DNA of 64,000 bases, from contig NZ_JAMDLH010000007.1 of NCBI RefSeq assembly GCF_023721755.1, positions 62,001 to 126,000 on the forward strand, in the 5' to 3' direction. The position numbers were made by a program, and so were the translations under genes. The DNA is from Pleomorphomonas sp. NRK KF1. Lineage in GTDB: Bacteria > Pseudomonadota > Alphaproteobacteria > Rhizobiales > Pleomorphomonadaceae. Shown piece by piece: positions 44,416-53,905 of this stretch; the stretch's first letter is position 1, and every line of letters starts with the position of its first letter. Under the pieces are notes generated by a model. That model saw nothing but the letters and a program-made list of their open reading frames with translations. It was not told the DNA's origin and made no database searches.

Positions 44416-44873
44416 TTCGCCCCGTTTCCTTTTTGGGTCGGCTGGTAGAGGTGTACGGTCCAGCTGCGTTGTTCGGCGGTGTCGACCTCGAAGAACCCCG
44501 TCCGCTCATAGCCTCGGGCGACACAGTTTTCGACGCCGCCTATTGTGAACATCTTACGTCTCGTACACATGAACGCCTTGCCGCCCCATTCGCCGCCGTG
44601 TTGGCTGTCGACCGCGTAGAGGTAGTAATAGCGCGAGGTGAGAGCGCCGGAGAGCAGCGTTCCACATTTCGATCCGCCGATGTTCCACCAGCCTTCGGAG
44701 CGCCAGCCGTCCTCGGACTTGTAGCCGATCGCCACGGAAATGGTGCCGTCGGTCTTGTTGCAGAGCCTGAGGTCGGCCTTCGCGGGCGTCACGCCGGCGA
44801 GGACGAGGAAAGACAATGCCGCAGCAACAAGCGCCGACCGCGTCTTTCGTACCGGTCCCTCATGTGCCGCCAT
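44412..44873 (-). CDS. DUF1036 secreted protein
   Basis: A 153-residue exported protein. After MAAHEGPVRKTRS comes a signal segment (ALVAAALSFLVLAGVTPAKA), then DLRLCNKTDGTISVAIGYKSEDGWRSEGWW with four conserved-looking cysteines and Trp-rich repeats typical of DUF1036. Function is not known. Start at 44873 is favoured by GGACGGAAA upstream and the signal peptide position; an ATG at 44912 is also in frame. Coupled to pyk through an ATGA overlap. Confidence 0.8.
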   Translation of the reverse strand: MAAHEGPVRKTRSALVAAALSFLVLAGVTPAKADLRLCNKTDGTISVAIGYKSEDGWRSEGWWNIGGSKCGTLLSGALTSRYYYLYAVDSQHGGEWGGKAFMCTRRKMFTIGGVENCVARGYERTGFFEVDTAEQRSWTVHLYQPTQKGNGAK

Positions 44874-45072
44874 CGGTTTTCCGTCCGCCAACGATCCTTG
44901 TCCGGTGCTCATCGGAGAATGCCCCGCCTTATCGCGTGACCTACGGCAAAATGTCAACGTATAATTACGCAAGGCGCCGCACTGTCCCGCCGTATCCGGT
45001 CTCCCATGAACATTAACACGCATCCTCAAAGGCTTACGCTCCAGTCTTTGGTCGCGTCCGGAGGACGCGGGG

Positions 45073-45966
45073 TCATGATCGCGGCCGGGCGATCCAGATG
45101 CCGCCAAGGATCATCAGGCCGCCCAGCCCCTGGCTCCAGCCGATCGCCTCGCCGAACACGAGGAAAGCGAGGGTGGCGGCGGCGATCACCTCCATGAAGA
45201 TGACCAGCGACGAAAAGGCGGCCGAGAGATATCCGAGCGCGAAGGCGAGCAGGCCCTGTCCGCCGATGTGGCTGACATAGGCCAGCGCGGCGAGCGTGGC
45301 GACGCCGGTCAGCGAAGACGGCAGAAGCTTCGGCTCGAAGGCAAGGGCGATGGCGCCGAGGCAGAGCGCGGTGACCGCCGTGGCGCCGAAGGTGACGGTG
45401 CCCGTGCTGTGCTGGCGGCGGGCGGCGCGAACCGCGAGGAAGTAGGTGCCGAAGCCGAAGGAGGTGCCGATGCCGTAGATGTCGCCGATCAGCTTGTCGG
45501 CATCGAGGGTGTAGGAGCCGCCGAGCAGCACCGCGCCGCCGAGAATGCAGACTATGACGCCGCCCGCCTCGCGCCGGCCCACCCGCTCGCCGATGAACAG
45601 GCCGGAGAACAGCAGCACCCAGATCGGCGCCATCGACGACAGGAAGGTGGCGTTGGCGATCGAGGTGTTGAGGATGGAGAGGTGCCAGAAGAACAGGTCG
45701 ACGGCGAAGAAGACGCCGGCGAGCCAGATGGCCTTCGAGCGAAAGGCGGCGATCAGCGCCTTGCCGCCGCCTTCGCTTGCCGCCCAGATGGCCAGCACCG
45801 GCACTGCGAGCGCGACGCGCCAGAAGGCGCTGGCGAAGGGGCCGACGTCGGCGATGCGGACGAAGACCGGCGATATACCCATGGCGACGGCGCCAAGGCA
45901 GAGAGCGAGGAAGGCCACGACCTCACCGGGGCGGGCGGACAACGGCAACGATCTGGCGACGGACAT
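45073..45966 (-). CDS. EamA/DMT-family exporter
   Basis: A 297-residue membrane protein with ten predicted helices in two five-helix EamA repeats (first FLALCLGAVAMGISPVFVRIADVGPFASAFWRVALAVPVLA; second starting IYGIGTSFGFGTYFLAVRAARR). DMT exporters expel amino acids, nucleobases or other small metabolites; the cargo is not predictable. It is upstream of the DUF1036-pyk pair on the same strand with a 200 bp gap and divergent from the first N-formylglutamate amidohydrolase gene. Confidence 0.85.
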   Translation of the reverse strand: MSVARSLPLSARPGEVVAFLALCLGAVAMGISPVFVRIADVGPFASAFWRVALAVPVLAIWAASEGGGKALIAAFRSKAIWLAGVFFAVDLFFWHLSILNTSIANATFLSSMAPIWVLLFSGLFIGERVGRREAGGVIVCILGGAVLLGGSYTLDADKLIGDIYGIGTSFGFGTYFLAVRAARRQHSTGTVTFGATAVTALCLGAIALAFEPKLLPSSLTGVATLAALAYVSHIGGQGLLAFALGYLSAAFSSLVIFMEVIAAATLAFLVFGEAIGWSQGLGGLMILGGIWIARPRS

Positions 45967-46092
45967 GAACGGACCTGTAGACGGCAGCCGTGGGGCGGGC
46001 CGCGGCGAAAGTGCAACGGTCGGCAGGTCGACGGCGCCAGCGGGTGGATCTCGACTTTATCCGACCGATAGCAGCATTTAGGATCGTTCGCC

Positions 46093-46890
46093 ATGCAGGA
46101 CCCGACGGACGACGCTCCTTTCACATTTCTTCCCGGCAATGAGGCGGGCGGTCTTCTGATCCTCGCCGATCACGCATCCAACCGGGTGCCGCCGCCTTAC
46201 GGCAACCTCGGCCTGCCGGCCGCAGAGTTCGAACGGCACATCGCCTATGATATCGGCACCGAATGGTTGGTCCGGCGCCTCGCCGCCCTCACCGGCGCTC
46301 CGACGCTGCTCACCCGCTTCTCGCGCCTCTTGATCGATCCCAACCGTGGCGAAGACGACCCGACGCTGGTGATGCGTCTGTCGGACGGGGCGATCGTGCC
46401 GGGCAATGCCCGCGTCGACGCCGACGAGCGACAGCGGCGGATCGCGCTGTTCCATCGCCCCTATCACGAGGCCATCGACGGCCTGATCGATCGGATGCTC
46501 GCCACCGGCGTCACGCCGGTGATCCTGTCCATCCACTCCTTCACGCCGGCCTGGAAGGGCGTGCCGCGTCCCTGGGACATGGCGATCCTGTGGGATCGCG
46601 ACGACCGCATGGTGGCGCCGGCGCTCGCCGCCTTCCGCGACCGTGGCCTCGTCGTCGGCGACAACCAGCCCTACGACGGGGCGCTCCGCAACGATACGCT
46701 CTATCGCCATGGTACGGCGCGCGGCCTCGCCCACCTTCTCGTCGAGGTGCGGCAGGACCACATCGCCGATGAGGCCGGCGCAACCCACTGGGCGAAGACG
46801 ATTTTCGAGGTGGTGGCGCCGCTGGCGGCGCGGCCGGAGATGCGCAAGACCGCCTTTTACGGATCGCGCACGGATGACGTACGCGTGTGA
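46093..46890 (+). CDS. N-formylglutamate amidohydrolase family protein (paralogue 1)
   Basis: A 265-residue protein with the FGase-family layout: ILADHASNRVPPPYG near the N-terminus (metal-binding region), HIAYDIGTEWLVRRLA, LLIDPNR, and the central ILSIHSFTPAWKG (HSFTP) motif with LLVEVRQDHI toward the end. The family splits N-formylglutamate in histidine breakdown, but no hut genes are near and the true substrate may differ. ATG 46093 follows AGGATCG. gapR follows 109 bp downstream; between them lie two tandem hairpins. Confidence 0.85.
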   Translation: MQDPTDDAPFTFLPGNEAGGLLILADHASNRVPPPYGNLGLPAAEFERHIAYDIGTEWLVRRLAALTGAPTLLTRFSRLLIDPNRGEDDPTLVMRLSDGAIVPGNARVDADERQRRIALFHRPYHEAIDGLIDRMLATGVTPVILSIHSFTPAWKGVPRPWDMAILWDRDDRMVAPALAAFRDRGLVVGDNQPYDGALRNDTLYRHGTARGLAHLLVEVRQDHIADEAGATHWAKTIFEVVAPLAARPEMRKTAFYGSRTDDVRV

Positions 46891-46918
46891 ATGGACGCTC
46901 GAAAACGGTTGACGGGCC

Positions 46919-46955
46919 CATGAAGTTCGGACTTCATGCCGCCCTCACGGGCGGC
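46919..46955 (+). promoter_or_regulatory. Tandem hairpins in the gapR leader
   Basis: Hairpin 1: CATGAAGT (46919-46926) with ACTTCATG (46931-46938), loop TCGG. Hairpin 2: GCCGCCC (46938-46944) with GGGCGGC (46949-46955), loop TCAC. They adjoin without a gap and lie 45 bp before the gapR start. No T run follows, so attenuation or mRNA stability rather than simple termination is suggested. Confidence 0.55.
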
Positions 46956-46999
46956 GGCCCCGCCCGGACCCAATATCAAGATCGGCAGGACAATATCCC

Positions 47000-47260
47000 A
47001 TGAGCATGGAATCGGCAGAATCGCAGGGCGGCGTCGCGGCGGGTGAGCTCCGGCAGTTCATCGAGCGCATCGAGCGCCTCGAAGAGGAAAAGGCCGCGCT
47101 CCAGGACGACATTAAGGACGTGATGGCCGAGCTCAAGGGTCGCGGCTACGACGTCAAGGCGGTCCGCTCCATCCTGAAGCTCCGCAAGCAGGACCCGGAC
47201 GAGCGCCAGGAGGCGGAAGCCATCCTCGAACTCTACATGAACGCGCTCGGCATGGTGTAA
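47000..47260 (+). CDS. gapR: GapR nucleoid-associated protein (DUF2312)
   Basis: An 86-residue complete DUF2312 protein. Core motifs [49 protein letters not shown] are a long coiled helix followed by the short helices that form the DNA-encircling dimer interface in GapR. In Caulobacter GapR binds overtwisted AT-rich DNA ahead of forks and RNA polymerases and stimulates topoisomerases. ATG 47000 follows GGCAGGA at a longish spacing; ATG 47006 is an alternative. Confidence 0.93.
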   Translation: MSMESAESQGGVAAGELRQFIERIERLEEEKAALQDDIKDVMAELKGRGYDVKAVRSILKLRKQDPDERQEAEAILELYMNALGMV

Positions 47261-47442
47261 GCGGGCTCTTGGCGTCCACCGTCGACTGAGGCCATCGCGA
47301 TGGCCTGGCAAGATTGGAAGACGCCTCTTCTCCGCGCTTGACAGCGAACGGGTGTCGGCCTAGCAATCTGTATCGTTTCAAGGAGGCGTCGCGCCGTCCG
47401 CCGGTGACCGGTGGCGGAGGGCGCCTTCTTCGTGTGGATCCC

Positions 47443-48627
47443 ATGACCGCCCCATCGATCACCCCGTCCGTTCCGGCGCCCATTCGGCGCGACCGGCTGA
47501 CCTGGGCCGCCTACCTGGCGCTCGCCCAGTTCACCTTTTTCCTGAATATCCAGGGAAACATCATCCCCTTCCTGAAGGACGAGTTCGACCTCAGCTACCG
47601 GGTGGTGACGTTGCATCCGGCGGCGGTGGCGGCCGGGCTGATCGTCTGTGGCCTCTTCGGCGAACGGCTGACCCGCAGGTACGGTCGGCTGTGGTCGGTG
47701 ATGCTGGGGCTCGCGGGAATGGCGCTCGGCGCCATCGCCATCATCGCCGCGCCGCATCCGATGGTCAGCATCCTCGGCTGCTTCCTGATGGGCGCGGTCG
47801 GCTGCCTGGTGCTGATCGTCGTGCCGACGCTGCTTGCCGACTGGCATGGCGCCAATCGCTCGGTGGCGATCGGCGAGGCCAACGGCATTTCCTATGTGGC
47901 GTCGTTGACGGCGGCCATGGCGGTCGGCCTGTTCGTGGCCATCGGTTTCGGCTGGCGGGCGGCGCTGCTGCTCGGCGTGGTCCTGGCCGGCCTGCTGCTC
48001 CTGTTCCTGCGCGGCGTGCCGATGCCGGCGGCGAAAGTGCCGGTCGCCACCGACACGGGCAATCGCGGGGGCCGCCTGCCGGCGGCCTACTGGCTCTACT
48101 GGCTGACCATCATCGCCTTCGTCGGCGTCGAGCAGTCGGTTCTGGTCTGGGCGACGGAGTTTCTTGTTCGCGTCAAGGAGGTGCCGGTGGCCTCGGCGGC
48201 GATCGCTGCCGGCGCCTTCTCGCTGGGCATGCTGGTCGGCCGCCTGTCGTCGGCTTTCGTGCTGACCCGCATAGCGGCGGCGCGGGCGCTCTATCTCTCG
48301 GCGATCGTCACGGTGCCGGCCTTCTTCCTCTTCTGGAGCGCGCCGAACCTGCCGGTCGCGGTGGTCGGCCTGTTCGCCGTCGGCCTCGGCTGCGCCTTGC
48401 AGTATCCGCTGACGCTGACCAAGGCGATCGTTACCGCCGGTCCGTTCGGCGAGTTGGCGACGGCGCGCGCCTCGCTGGCGAGCGGTCTCTCCATCCTCGT
48501 CATCCCCTGGGCGATCGGAGCGCTGGCCGATCGCGTGGGATTGTTGACGGCCATATCGGTGTTGCCGGTCCTCACCGTCGCGGCGGTGGCTTTCCTGTTC
48601 GTCGGCGAGCGGCTCGTGCGCCAGTGA
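47443..48627 (+). CDS. MFS transporter (unassigned substrate)
   Basis: A 394-residue transporter with twelve predicted helices in two halves, loop-2 motif GERLTRRYGRLWSVMLGLAGM between helices 2 and 3, and the C-terminal half opening with LPAAYWLYWLTIIAFVGVEQSVLVWATEFL. Overall shape fits small MFS permeases for sugars or organic acids, but no motif identifies the substrate. Start ATG 47443 is chosen because the membrane part begins soon after. It ends on the TGA at 48625-48627, directly adjoining the stop codon of the convergent GH5 gene (shared TGATCA). Confidence 0.8.
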   Translation: MTAPSITPSVPAPIRRDRLTWAAYLALAQFTFFLNIQGNIIPFLKDEFDLSYRVVTLHPAAVAAGLIVCGLFGERLTRRYGRLWSVMLGLAGMALGAIAIIAAPHPMVSILGCFLMGAVGCLVLIVVPTLLADWHGANRSVAIGEANGISYVASLTAAMAVGLFVAIGFGWRAALLLGVVLAGLLLLFLRGVPMPAAKVPVATDTGNRGGRLPAAYWLYWLTIIAFVGVEQSVLVWATEFLVRVKEVPVASAAIAAGAFSLGMLVGRLSSAFVLTRIAAARALYLSAIVTVPAFFLFWSAPNLPVAVVGLFAVGLGCALQYPLTLTKAIVTAGPFGELATARASLASGLSILVIPWAIGALADRVGLLTAISVLPVLTVAAVAFLFVGERLVRQ

Positions 48628-49893
48628 TCACTCGGCGCCAAGGCCCAGGGCCGCCTTCACCTTCGGCTCGAGGGTGAGGCTCCGGTCGTCGCCGATCACC
48701 GCGAAGCCCTTCCCGGCGCTGGTCAGGCCGGCGGAGTAGACCGTCCAGGGAAATCCCCCGTCCTCGGCGGCGGCGCGCGTCGCCTCGATGAGAGCGATCC
48801 GTGCCGCCGGATCGGCCTCGTCCTGAAAGATGCCGAACTCGCCGAGCAGGACGCGCTCGGGCGGAACACCGTTCTCGCTCGCCCAGTTGCTCACCCGTTG
48901 GAAGTCGGCGGCGATGGTCGCCGGGCCGGCTTCGCTGGCGCGATAGACGTCGAGCGCCTCGCCAACCGCGAGATCGAGTTCCCGGCGGCGCGCCGGATCG
49001 GCCACCTCTTTGGCGATGCGGCCTCTTGCCGCGCGCAGGAGCCGCTTGCCGGCGCCCTCGTCGAGTCGGCTGGCCGGATAGGGCAAGTGGGTGAGGTAGC
49101 GGCCGGGACCGTCGACCCAGGGGCGGCCGGCGTGGCTGACGGCCATGGGGTCGTAATAGTGGAAGGTCCAGACGATGTTGGGGTCGTCCGCGAAAGGCGC
49201 CGGGTCCAGGCGCGTCAGCCCGTCGATGCCGCCCGAACGACCGCCGGTCAGTACCAGCGTCAGCGTCGGCGCCGCCTGACGCGCGGCCTCGCGCAGCGCG
49301 GCCAACTGGTCGGGCCAGCGGTCGGTCAGGGCGAGGTAGGACCCCCAATCCTGGTTGGGCTCGTTGATCGGTTCGAGAAGGGTCTTGTCGGGGGGGAGGG
49401 TGGCGAGGCGACCGGCGAGGCGCGTGACGAGGGCGAGGTAGCGGTCCCAGAGGATGGGCGGATGGTCATCGGTGCCGAGCACGTCCTGCAACCCGTCGGG
49501 CCGCTCCTGGTCGACAGGCAGCAGGTGCATGTCGACGATGACGGCAAAGCCCACGGCCTGAAGCCGCTCCGTCGCCGCGACGATGCGTCCGATCAGCGGA
49601 CCGGCGCCGTCGTCGCCCGCCCAGAGCAGGGCGGCGGCGTCGATGTTGAGGCGGACGAAGTCGAAGCCCTCGGCTTTCAGGTTGGCGAGTTGACGATCAT
49701 CGATGCGTCCCATCCAGTCGGGAAAGTTGCTCCTGTCGAACTCGGGCGCGAGAAAGGCGTCGCGGGCGGTCCACGTCTGCCAGACCTCGAAATTGATGCC
49801 GCGCTTGAGGACGGGCGCGGCCGTGGCCGGCAGCACGGTGAGGAGCGCGAGGCAAACCGCCGCCAGACGGGCGAGAGGCACGGAACGGGGCAT
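48628..49893 (-). CDS. Secreted GH5-family glycoside hydrolase
   Basis: A 421-residue exported enzyme with signal peptide (MPRSVPLARLAAVCLALLTVLPATA). The barrel starts KRGINFEVWQTWT; the acid/base Glu is in LLEPINEPNQDWGSY and the nucleophile Glu in VLLGEFGIFQDE, with TFHYYDP and PWTVYSAG near the active site. GH5 enzymes cut beta-glucans, mannans and related polymers. Its stop codon abuts that of the convergent MFS gene, with no room for separate terminators. Confidence 0.87.
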   Translation of the reverse strand: MPRSVPLARLAAVCLALLTVLPATAAPVLKRGINFEVWQTWTARDAFLAPEFDRSNFPDWMGRIDDRQLANLKAEGFDFVRLNIDAAALLWAGDDGAGPLIGRIVAATERLQAVGFAVIVDMHLLPVDQERPDGLQDVLGTDDHPPILWDRYLALVTRLAGRLATLPPDKTLLEPINEPNQDWGSYLALTDRWPDQLAALREAARQAAPTLTLVLTGGRSGGIDGLTRLDPAPFADDPNIVWTFHYYDPMAVSHAGRPWVDGPGRYLTHLPYPASRLDEGAGKRLLRAARGRIAKEVADPARRRELDLAVGEALDVYRASEAGPATIAADFQRVSNWASENGVPPERVLLGEFGIFQDEADPAARIALIEATRAAAEDGGFPWTVYSAGLTSAGKGFAVIGDDRSLTLEPKVKAALGLGAE

Positions 49894-50077
49894 CGGGTTC
49901 TCCTCCTGGCCGGGCGGGGGCCGGTGACGGGATCATGCCGGGACGCTGCGATCGACGCAACGGACAGGTGCGGTCGTTGACCATCTTCCGTCCGACGCGC
50001 CGACGTGAGAGAAGGCAGCCAGAAACTCATGTGATCCGGCGTGGGCATCCCCCTCCGGAAAGACCGGTAGACCCATC

Positions 50078-50686
50078 ATGTTCCTCACCCTGGTCGACTT
50101 CGTCGGCTGTTTCGCCTTTGCCCTGAGCGGCGGCACCCGTGCCGTCGAGCGGCGGCTCGATCCGTTCGGTATCGTTTTCCTGGCCTTTGTCGCCGCCACC
50201 TTCGGCGGCATCATCCGCGACGTGGTGATCGGCGCCGTGCCGCCGGTTGCCTTTGCGACCTGGCACTATTTCGCCATTTCCTGCGTCGCCGGCTTCTGCT
50301 GCATCTTCGCCCACCACCTGATCGCGCGCCTCGCCGCGCCGGTGGCGGTGTTCGATGCGCTGGGCCTCGGGCTCTACGTGGTGGTGGGAACGCGCAAGGC
50401 GATGGATGCCGGACTGTCGCCCTTGATGGCGGCGGTGCTCGGCATGCTCACCGCCATCGGCGGCGGCATCGGCCGCGACATCCTGGCGGCGCAGACGCCG
50501 ATGGTGCTGCACAAGGAAATCTACGCGCTGGCGGCGCTGCTTGGCGCGTTGGTGGTGTCGATCGGCGATTATTACAATCTGCCGGGCGTGCCGGTGGCCA
50601 TCGTCGGCGGCGGCCTGTCCATCCTGCTGCGCCTCGCCGCCATGCGTTGGGACTGGAACCTCAAACCCCCGACCAGCCGCTCGTAA
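50078..50686 (+). CDS. TRIC-like trimeric cation channel family protein (UPF0126)
   Basis: A 202-residue membrane protein of about seven helices made of two inverted-like repeats, each bearing the GG(G)xxRD signature: FGGIIRDVVIG in the first and IGGGIGRDILA in the second. Also typical is FALSGGTRAVERRLDPFGIVFLAF at the start. Bacterial members form trimeric K+-permeable channels in vitro. It is single, between divergent GH5 and convergent chemoreceptor genes. Confidence 0.93.
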   Translation: MFLTLVDFVGCFAFALSGGTRAVERRLDPFGIVFLAFVAATFGGIIRDVVIGAVPPVAFATWHYFAISCVAGFCCIFAHHLIARLAAPVAVFDALGLGLYVVVGTRKAMDAGLSPLMAAVLGMLTAIGGGIGRDILAAQTPMVLHKEIYALAALLGALVVSIGDYYNLPGVPVAIVGGGLSILLRLAAMRWDWNLKPPTSRS

Positions 50687-50715
50687 GCGGCTGGCCTGCA
50701 GGGACGGGGCGTTCC

Positions 50716-52740
50716 TCAGCCGGCGCGGATGCCGGAGAGGAAGGTGTCGACCTCGCGCCGCAGGGTGTCGGACTGCCGGGCAAGATCGGTGGCGGCGGCC
50801 AGAACCTGAGAAGCCGCGCCGGAAGATTCGGTCGCTGCCTGGGTGATGCCAACGACGTTCTGCGACACCTGATGGGTGCCGATCGACGCCTGACTGACGT
50901 TGCGGGCGATCTCCGATGTGGCGGCGCCCTGCTGGTCGACGGCGGTGGCGATCGACGTGGCGATGCGGTTGAGGTGCTCGATCACGCCGGTAATCGTCAC
51001 GATCGCCTCGGCCGACGACTGCGTCGACGACTGAATCTCTCCGATCTGGCTGGAGATCTGCGAGGTCGCCCGCGACGTCTGGTCGGCGAGCTGCTTCACT
51101 TCCGCCGCGACGACGGCGAAGCCCTTGCCGGCCTCGCCCGCCCGCGCCGCCTCGATGGTAGCATTGAGCGCCAGAAGGTTGGTCTGGCTGGCGATGCTGT
51201 CGATGAGGTTGACGACTTCGCCGATGCGATTGGCGCTCTCGGCCAGTTCGCGCACCCGTTCGGCCGTCAGCTGGGCATCCTTGCTGGCCTTGGAAGCGAC
51301 GACCGTGCTCTCGTCGGCCTGGCGCTTGATCTCGGCGATCGAGGTGGCAAGCTCCTCGGCGGCGGCAGCGACGGTTTCGACGTTGGTGGACGCCTCCTCG
51401 GCGGCGCTCGCCACCGTGACGGACTGGTTGGAGACCTCTTCGGTCGCCGCCGACATCGACTGCGCCGACGCCTGCAACTGCGTCGAGGCGCCAACCACCA
51501 TTTCGACGACGCCGCCGACGGCCGTTTCGAAGGCGTCGGCCATTTCCTTCATCTCGGCACGGCGACGGGTCTCGGCCTCCGCCTTGGCCTGCTCCTGTTC
51601 GGCGCGCATGCGCAGGTTCTCTTCGAGGCCCTGCTTGAACACGTGGAGCGTCGCCGCCATCGTGCCCACCTCGTCGCTGCGGCCGAGGCCCGGAACGGCC
51701 ACCGACAGATCGCCCTCCGAGATTCGCTGCATGGCTTGGGTGATGGATACGATGGGGCGCGACAGGCTGCGTCCGATCAATACGGAGAGCACAAGTCCGA
51801 GCAGCAGGCCGCCGACGCCGAAACTCCACAGGCTGGTGGTCGTCGAGGCCTGGGTCGCCTCGGTGTCGGCCTTCAGCTTGACCTGCGCGGCCTGGACGGC
51901 CGACTGGAAGCCGGCGAAGTCGTCGGCGATCCTGGCGACGAAGGTCCGCATCTCCGTGGCTTGTTGTTCGATGCTGGTGGTCATTGCCAGGGAGGCGTTG
52001 AAGCTCTCCACATATTGCCCGATGTGGTCGCGGATGCTGCCAAGGCGGTTGGCGAGCGCCGGAGAGGCGCCGGCAATGGCCTCGACAAGCGAGGCGTCGG
52101 CGTCTGCGAAGGCGTTGAGAGCGTGCTTGTCGGCGTCGGCCTCGCTTTTCGCCGTCGCCTTGGTGGCGAAGATGCGGCCGGTGAGGATGAAGCGCAGGGC
52201 CCGCTCTGATGCGATGGCGGTCGGCGTTCCCTGGCCGGCTTCGTCGATGATCGCTTCGAGGTCGGTACGCAGCGCCACGCCGAGCGGATTGAGCTTCTCG
52301 GCCGAGAGGGCGTTGACGTCGTTGCGGGTCTTGATGAGCGCGGCGAGCAGCCCGTCGTAGGTCTCGAAGCTGGCCTGCATGGCCTTGAGGTGGTCGAGCT
52401 GCGCCGCGTCGCTGGCCGATTTCAATCCGTCGGCGAGCGCCGCCCGCATGGCCGAGGCGCGTTCGGTCACGGCGGCCTCGGTGTCGGGGAGTGTCGTGTA
52501 GATGACCTCTCGCGCCGCCCGTCGGTATTCGAGAAAAGTGGTCTGGATCGTGTTGGCCTTGTCGGTGACATCGATTTGGGTGAACAACGTTCCGATGACG
52601 CCGCCAATGCCCGTCAGGCTTCTGAGCGACATGCCGGCCGTGACGGCCAGGATCACCAGAATGGCGGCAAAGCCGAGCCCGATGCGCGTTGAAATGGTCA
52701 TGGACCGTCGGAACCCGGCGGTGTGGGACTGCGTCTGCAT
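50716..52740 (-). CDS. Methyl-accepting chemotaxis protein with large helical periplasmic sensor
   Basis: A 674-residue receptor. Membrane helix 1 is near residues 20-38, an all-helical periplasmic domain spans about 40-300, helix 2 lies around 307-330 ([26 protein letters not shown]), then HAMP and the signalling region with tip [20 protein letters not shown]. The long helical sensor ([16 protein letters not shown] to [14 protein letters not shown]) resembles HBM-type domains. The C-terminus (FLSGIRAG) has no CheR pentapeptide. The start at 52740 follows AGGAGGAAG at a good spacing. A CtrA-like box lies 108 bp upstream. Confidence 0.92.
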   Translation of the reverse strand: MQTQSHTAGFRRSMTISTRIGLGFAAILVILAVTAGMSLRSLTGIGGVIGTLFTQIDVTDKANTIQTTFLEYRRAAREVIYTTLPDTEAAVTERASAMRAALADGLKSASDAAQLDHLKAMQASFETYDGLLAALIKTRNDVNALSAEKLNPLGVALRTDLEAIIDEAGQGTPTAIASERALRFILTGRIFATKATAKSEADADKHALNAFADADASLVEAIAGASPALANRLGSIRDHIGQYVESFNASLAMTTSIEQQATEMRTFVARIADDFAGFQSAVQAAQVKLKADTEATQASTTTSLWSFGVGGLLLGLVLSVLIGRSLSRPIVSITQAMQRISEGDLSVAVPGLGRSDEVGTMAATLHVFKQGLEENLRMRAEQEQAKAEAETRRRAEMKEMADAFETAVGGVVEMVVGASTQLQASAQSMSAATEEVSNQSVTVASAAEEASTNVETVAAAAEELATSIAEIKRQADESTVVASKASKDAQLTAERVRELAESANRIGEVVNLIDSIASQTNLLALNATIEAARAGEAGKGFAVVAAEVKQLADQTSRATSQISSQIGEIQSSTQSSAEAIVTITGVIEHLNRIATSIATAVDQQGAATSEIARNVSQASIGTHQVSQNVVGITQAATESSGAASQVLAAATDLARQSDTLRREVDTFLSGIRAG

Positions 52741-53314
52741 GTTCGTCGCTTCCTCCTGTCGGCCAATAATGAATCCAACTTCAGGTAGAACGGCCCTTAC
52801 TCGCGACTCGCCGCTGCCGGAATTCCTTATGTGTCGATTCAAATTGGTTAACAGGCTCCTAATTTAAAATAATATTCTATGGATCGTATGTATTATGAAT
52901 ATGGGTGACGCTAGCTTAACTTTGAGGTTCCCACTATGGAATCCCGCATAAATCTAGTTATATTTATAACTACAAATAATTATTGAAAGTATAGTTGAAA
53001 TCTAAAGCGTTGGCCCGAAAGAATTTTCATAGTTAAATATTAACTAGTTTCTTATCGGACATTATTGCGATATATCCGCGCATCTTTCGCATTGTAACAT
53101 TTATCCATTTTGTCGCCATATTTGTAAGAGGCGCGCTCCCACAACGTTTTCATGCGCGAGGGTGACTGTGGAGAAGCGACGAGCGGATGCTTCGACCCGT
53201 CGGAGAGCCTTGCGATGGTCTTCGACGGTTCGGAACCGAAAAGCTCCTTGGCGCGGAGCTAGAAACGAGAATGGCGCCCGAGGCGCCATGATCTCTGTCG
53301 TTCTGGAAACCGGA
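52741..53314. other. AT-rich intergenic island between a chemoreceptor gene and tRNA-Val
   Basis: 574 bp without a gene, of which about 52835-53130 is markedly AT-rich against GC-rich surroundings. It contains repeated TTAAC elements and two dyads: AGTTATA-TT-TATAACT and AGTTAA-ATA-TTAACT (around 52957-52972 and 53032-53046). It also holds a CtrA-like box at 52848-52862. Confidence 0.6.
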
Positions 53315-53389
<75 letters not shown>

Positions 53390-53432
53390 GTTTCCGTTTT
53401 TGCGGGGCCACCTCGTCGGTGGCGTGGGCGGG

Positions 53433-53461
53433 GATATAGCGTCCTTTCCCTCCCCACGCAA
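53433..53461 (-). promoter_or_regulatory. Promoter of tRNA-Val
   Basis: On the minus strand TTGCGT (53461-53456) and TATATC (53438-53433) are 17 bp apart, 43 bp before the tRNA, matching the pattern seen at tRNA-Glu. Confidence 0.65.
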
Positions 53462-53542
53462 GGGGCTTGAGACGCTTTTCCGAATTCCCCTTCAACCCTT
53501 TGTCTGAAAAGTCTTTTCCGTCCGAAAATCTACCGGTGGCCG

Positions 53543-53905
53543 TCAGGCGGCCGCCAGCATCTTTTCGACCTCGCGCACGAGATCCTTGAGATGGAAGGGT
53601 TTGGACAGCACCTTGGCGTCCTTGGGGGCCTGGCTGTCGGGATTGAGCGCCACGGCGGCGAAGCCGGTGATGAACATGATCTTGAGATCGGGATCGAGCT
53701 CGGTTGCCCGGCGGGCCAGCTCGATGCCGTCCATCTCCGGCATGACGATGTCGGTGAGAAGCAGCGTGAAGGGTTCTTCGCGCAGGCGTTCGTAGGCGCT
53801 CCGGCCATTATCATAGGAGACGACGTCGTAACCGGCGTTGGCGAGCGCCTTGGCCAGGAAACGGCGCATGTCGTTGTCGTCTTCGGCCAGGAGAATACGG
53901 TTCAT
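53543..53905 (-). CDS. cpdR: CpdR-like single-domain response regulator
   Basis: A 120-residue stand-alone receiver domain with acidic pair in LLAEDDND, phosphoacceptor Asp52 (LLLTDIVMPEMDG), Thr80 (MFITGF) and Lys102 (LSKPF). Length and the segment FAAVALNPDSQAPKDAKVLSKPFHLKDLV are those of CpdR, which in its unphosphorylated form directs ClpXP to cell-cycle substrates. The C-terminus is three alanines (KMLAAA), hydrophobic like ClpXP-susceptible ends. A CtrA-like sequence lies upstream at 53978-53993. The divergent neighbour is the second N-formylglutamate amidohydrolase gene. Confidence 0.9.
   Translation of the reverse strand: MNRILLAEDDNDMRRFLAKALANAGYDVVSYDNGRSAYERLREEPFTLLLTDIVMPEMDGIELARRATELDPDLKIMFITGFAAVALNPDSQAPKDAKVLSKPFHLKDLVREVEKMLAAA

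Noticed and set aside
50027..51829. Minus-strand frame rich in Arg and Gly
   Set aside because: It overlaps the chemoreceptor gene in another frame on the same strand; the chemoreceptor frame has the conserved hairpin tip.
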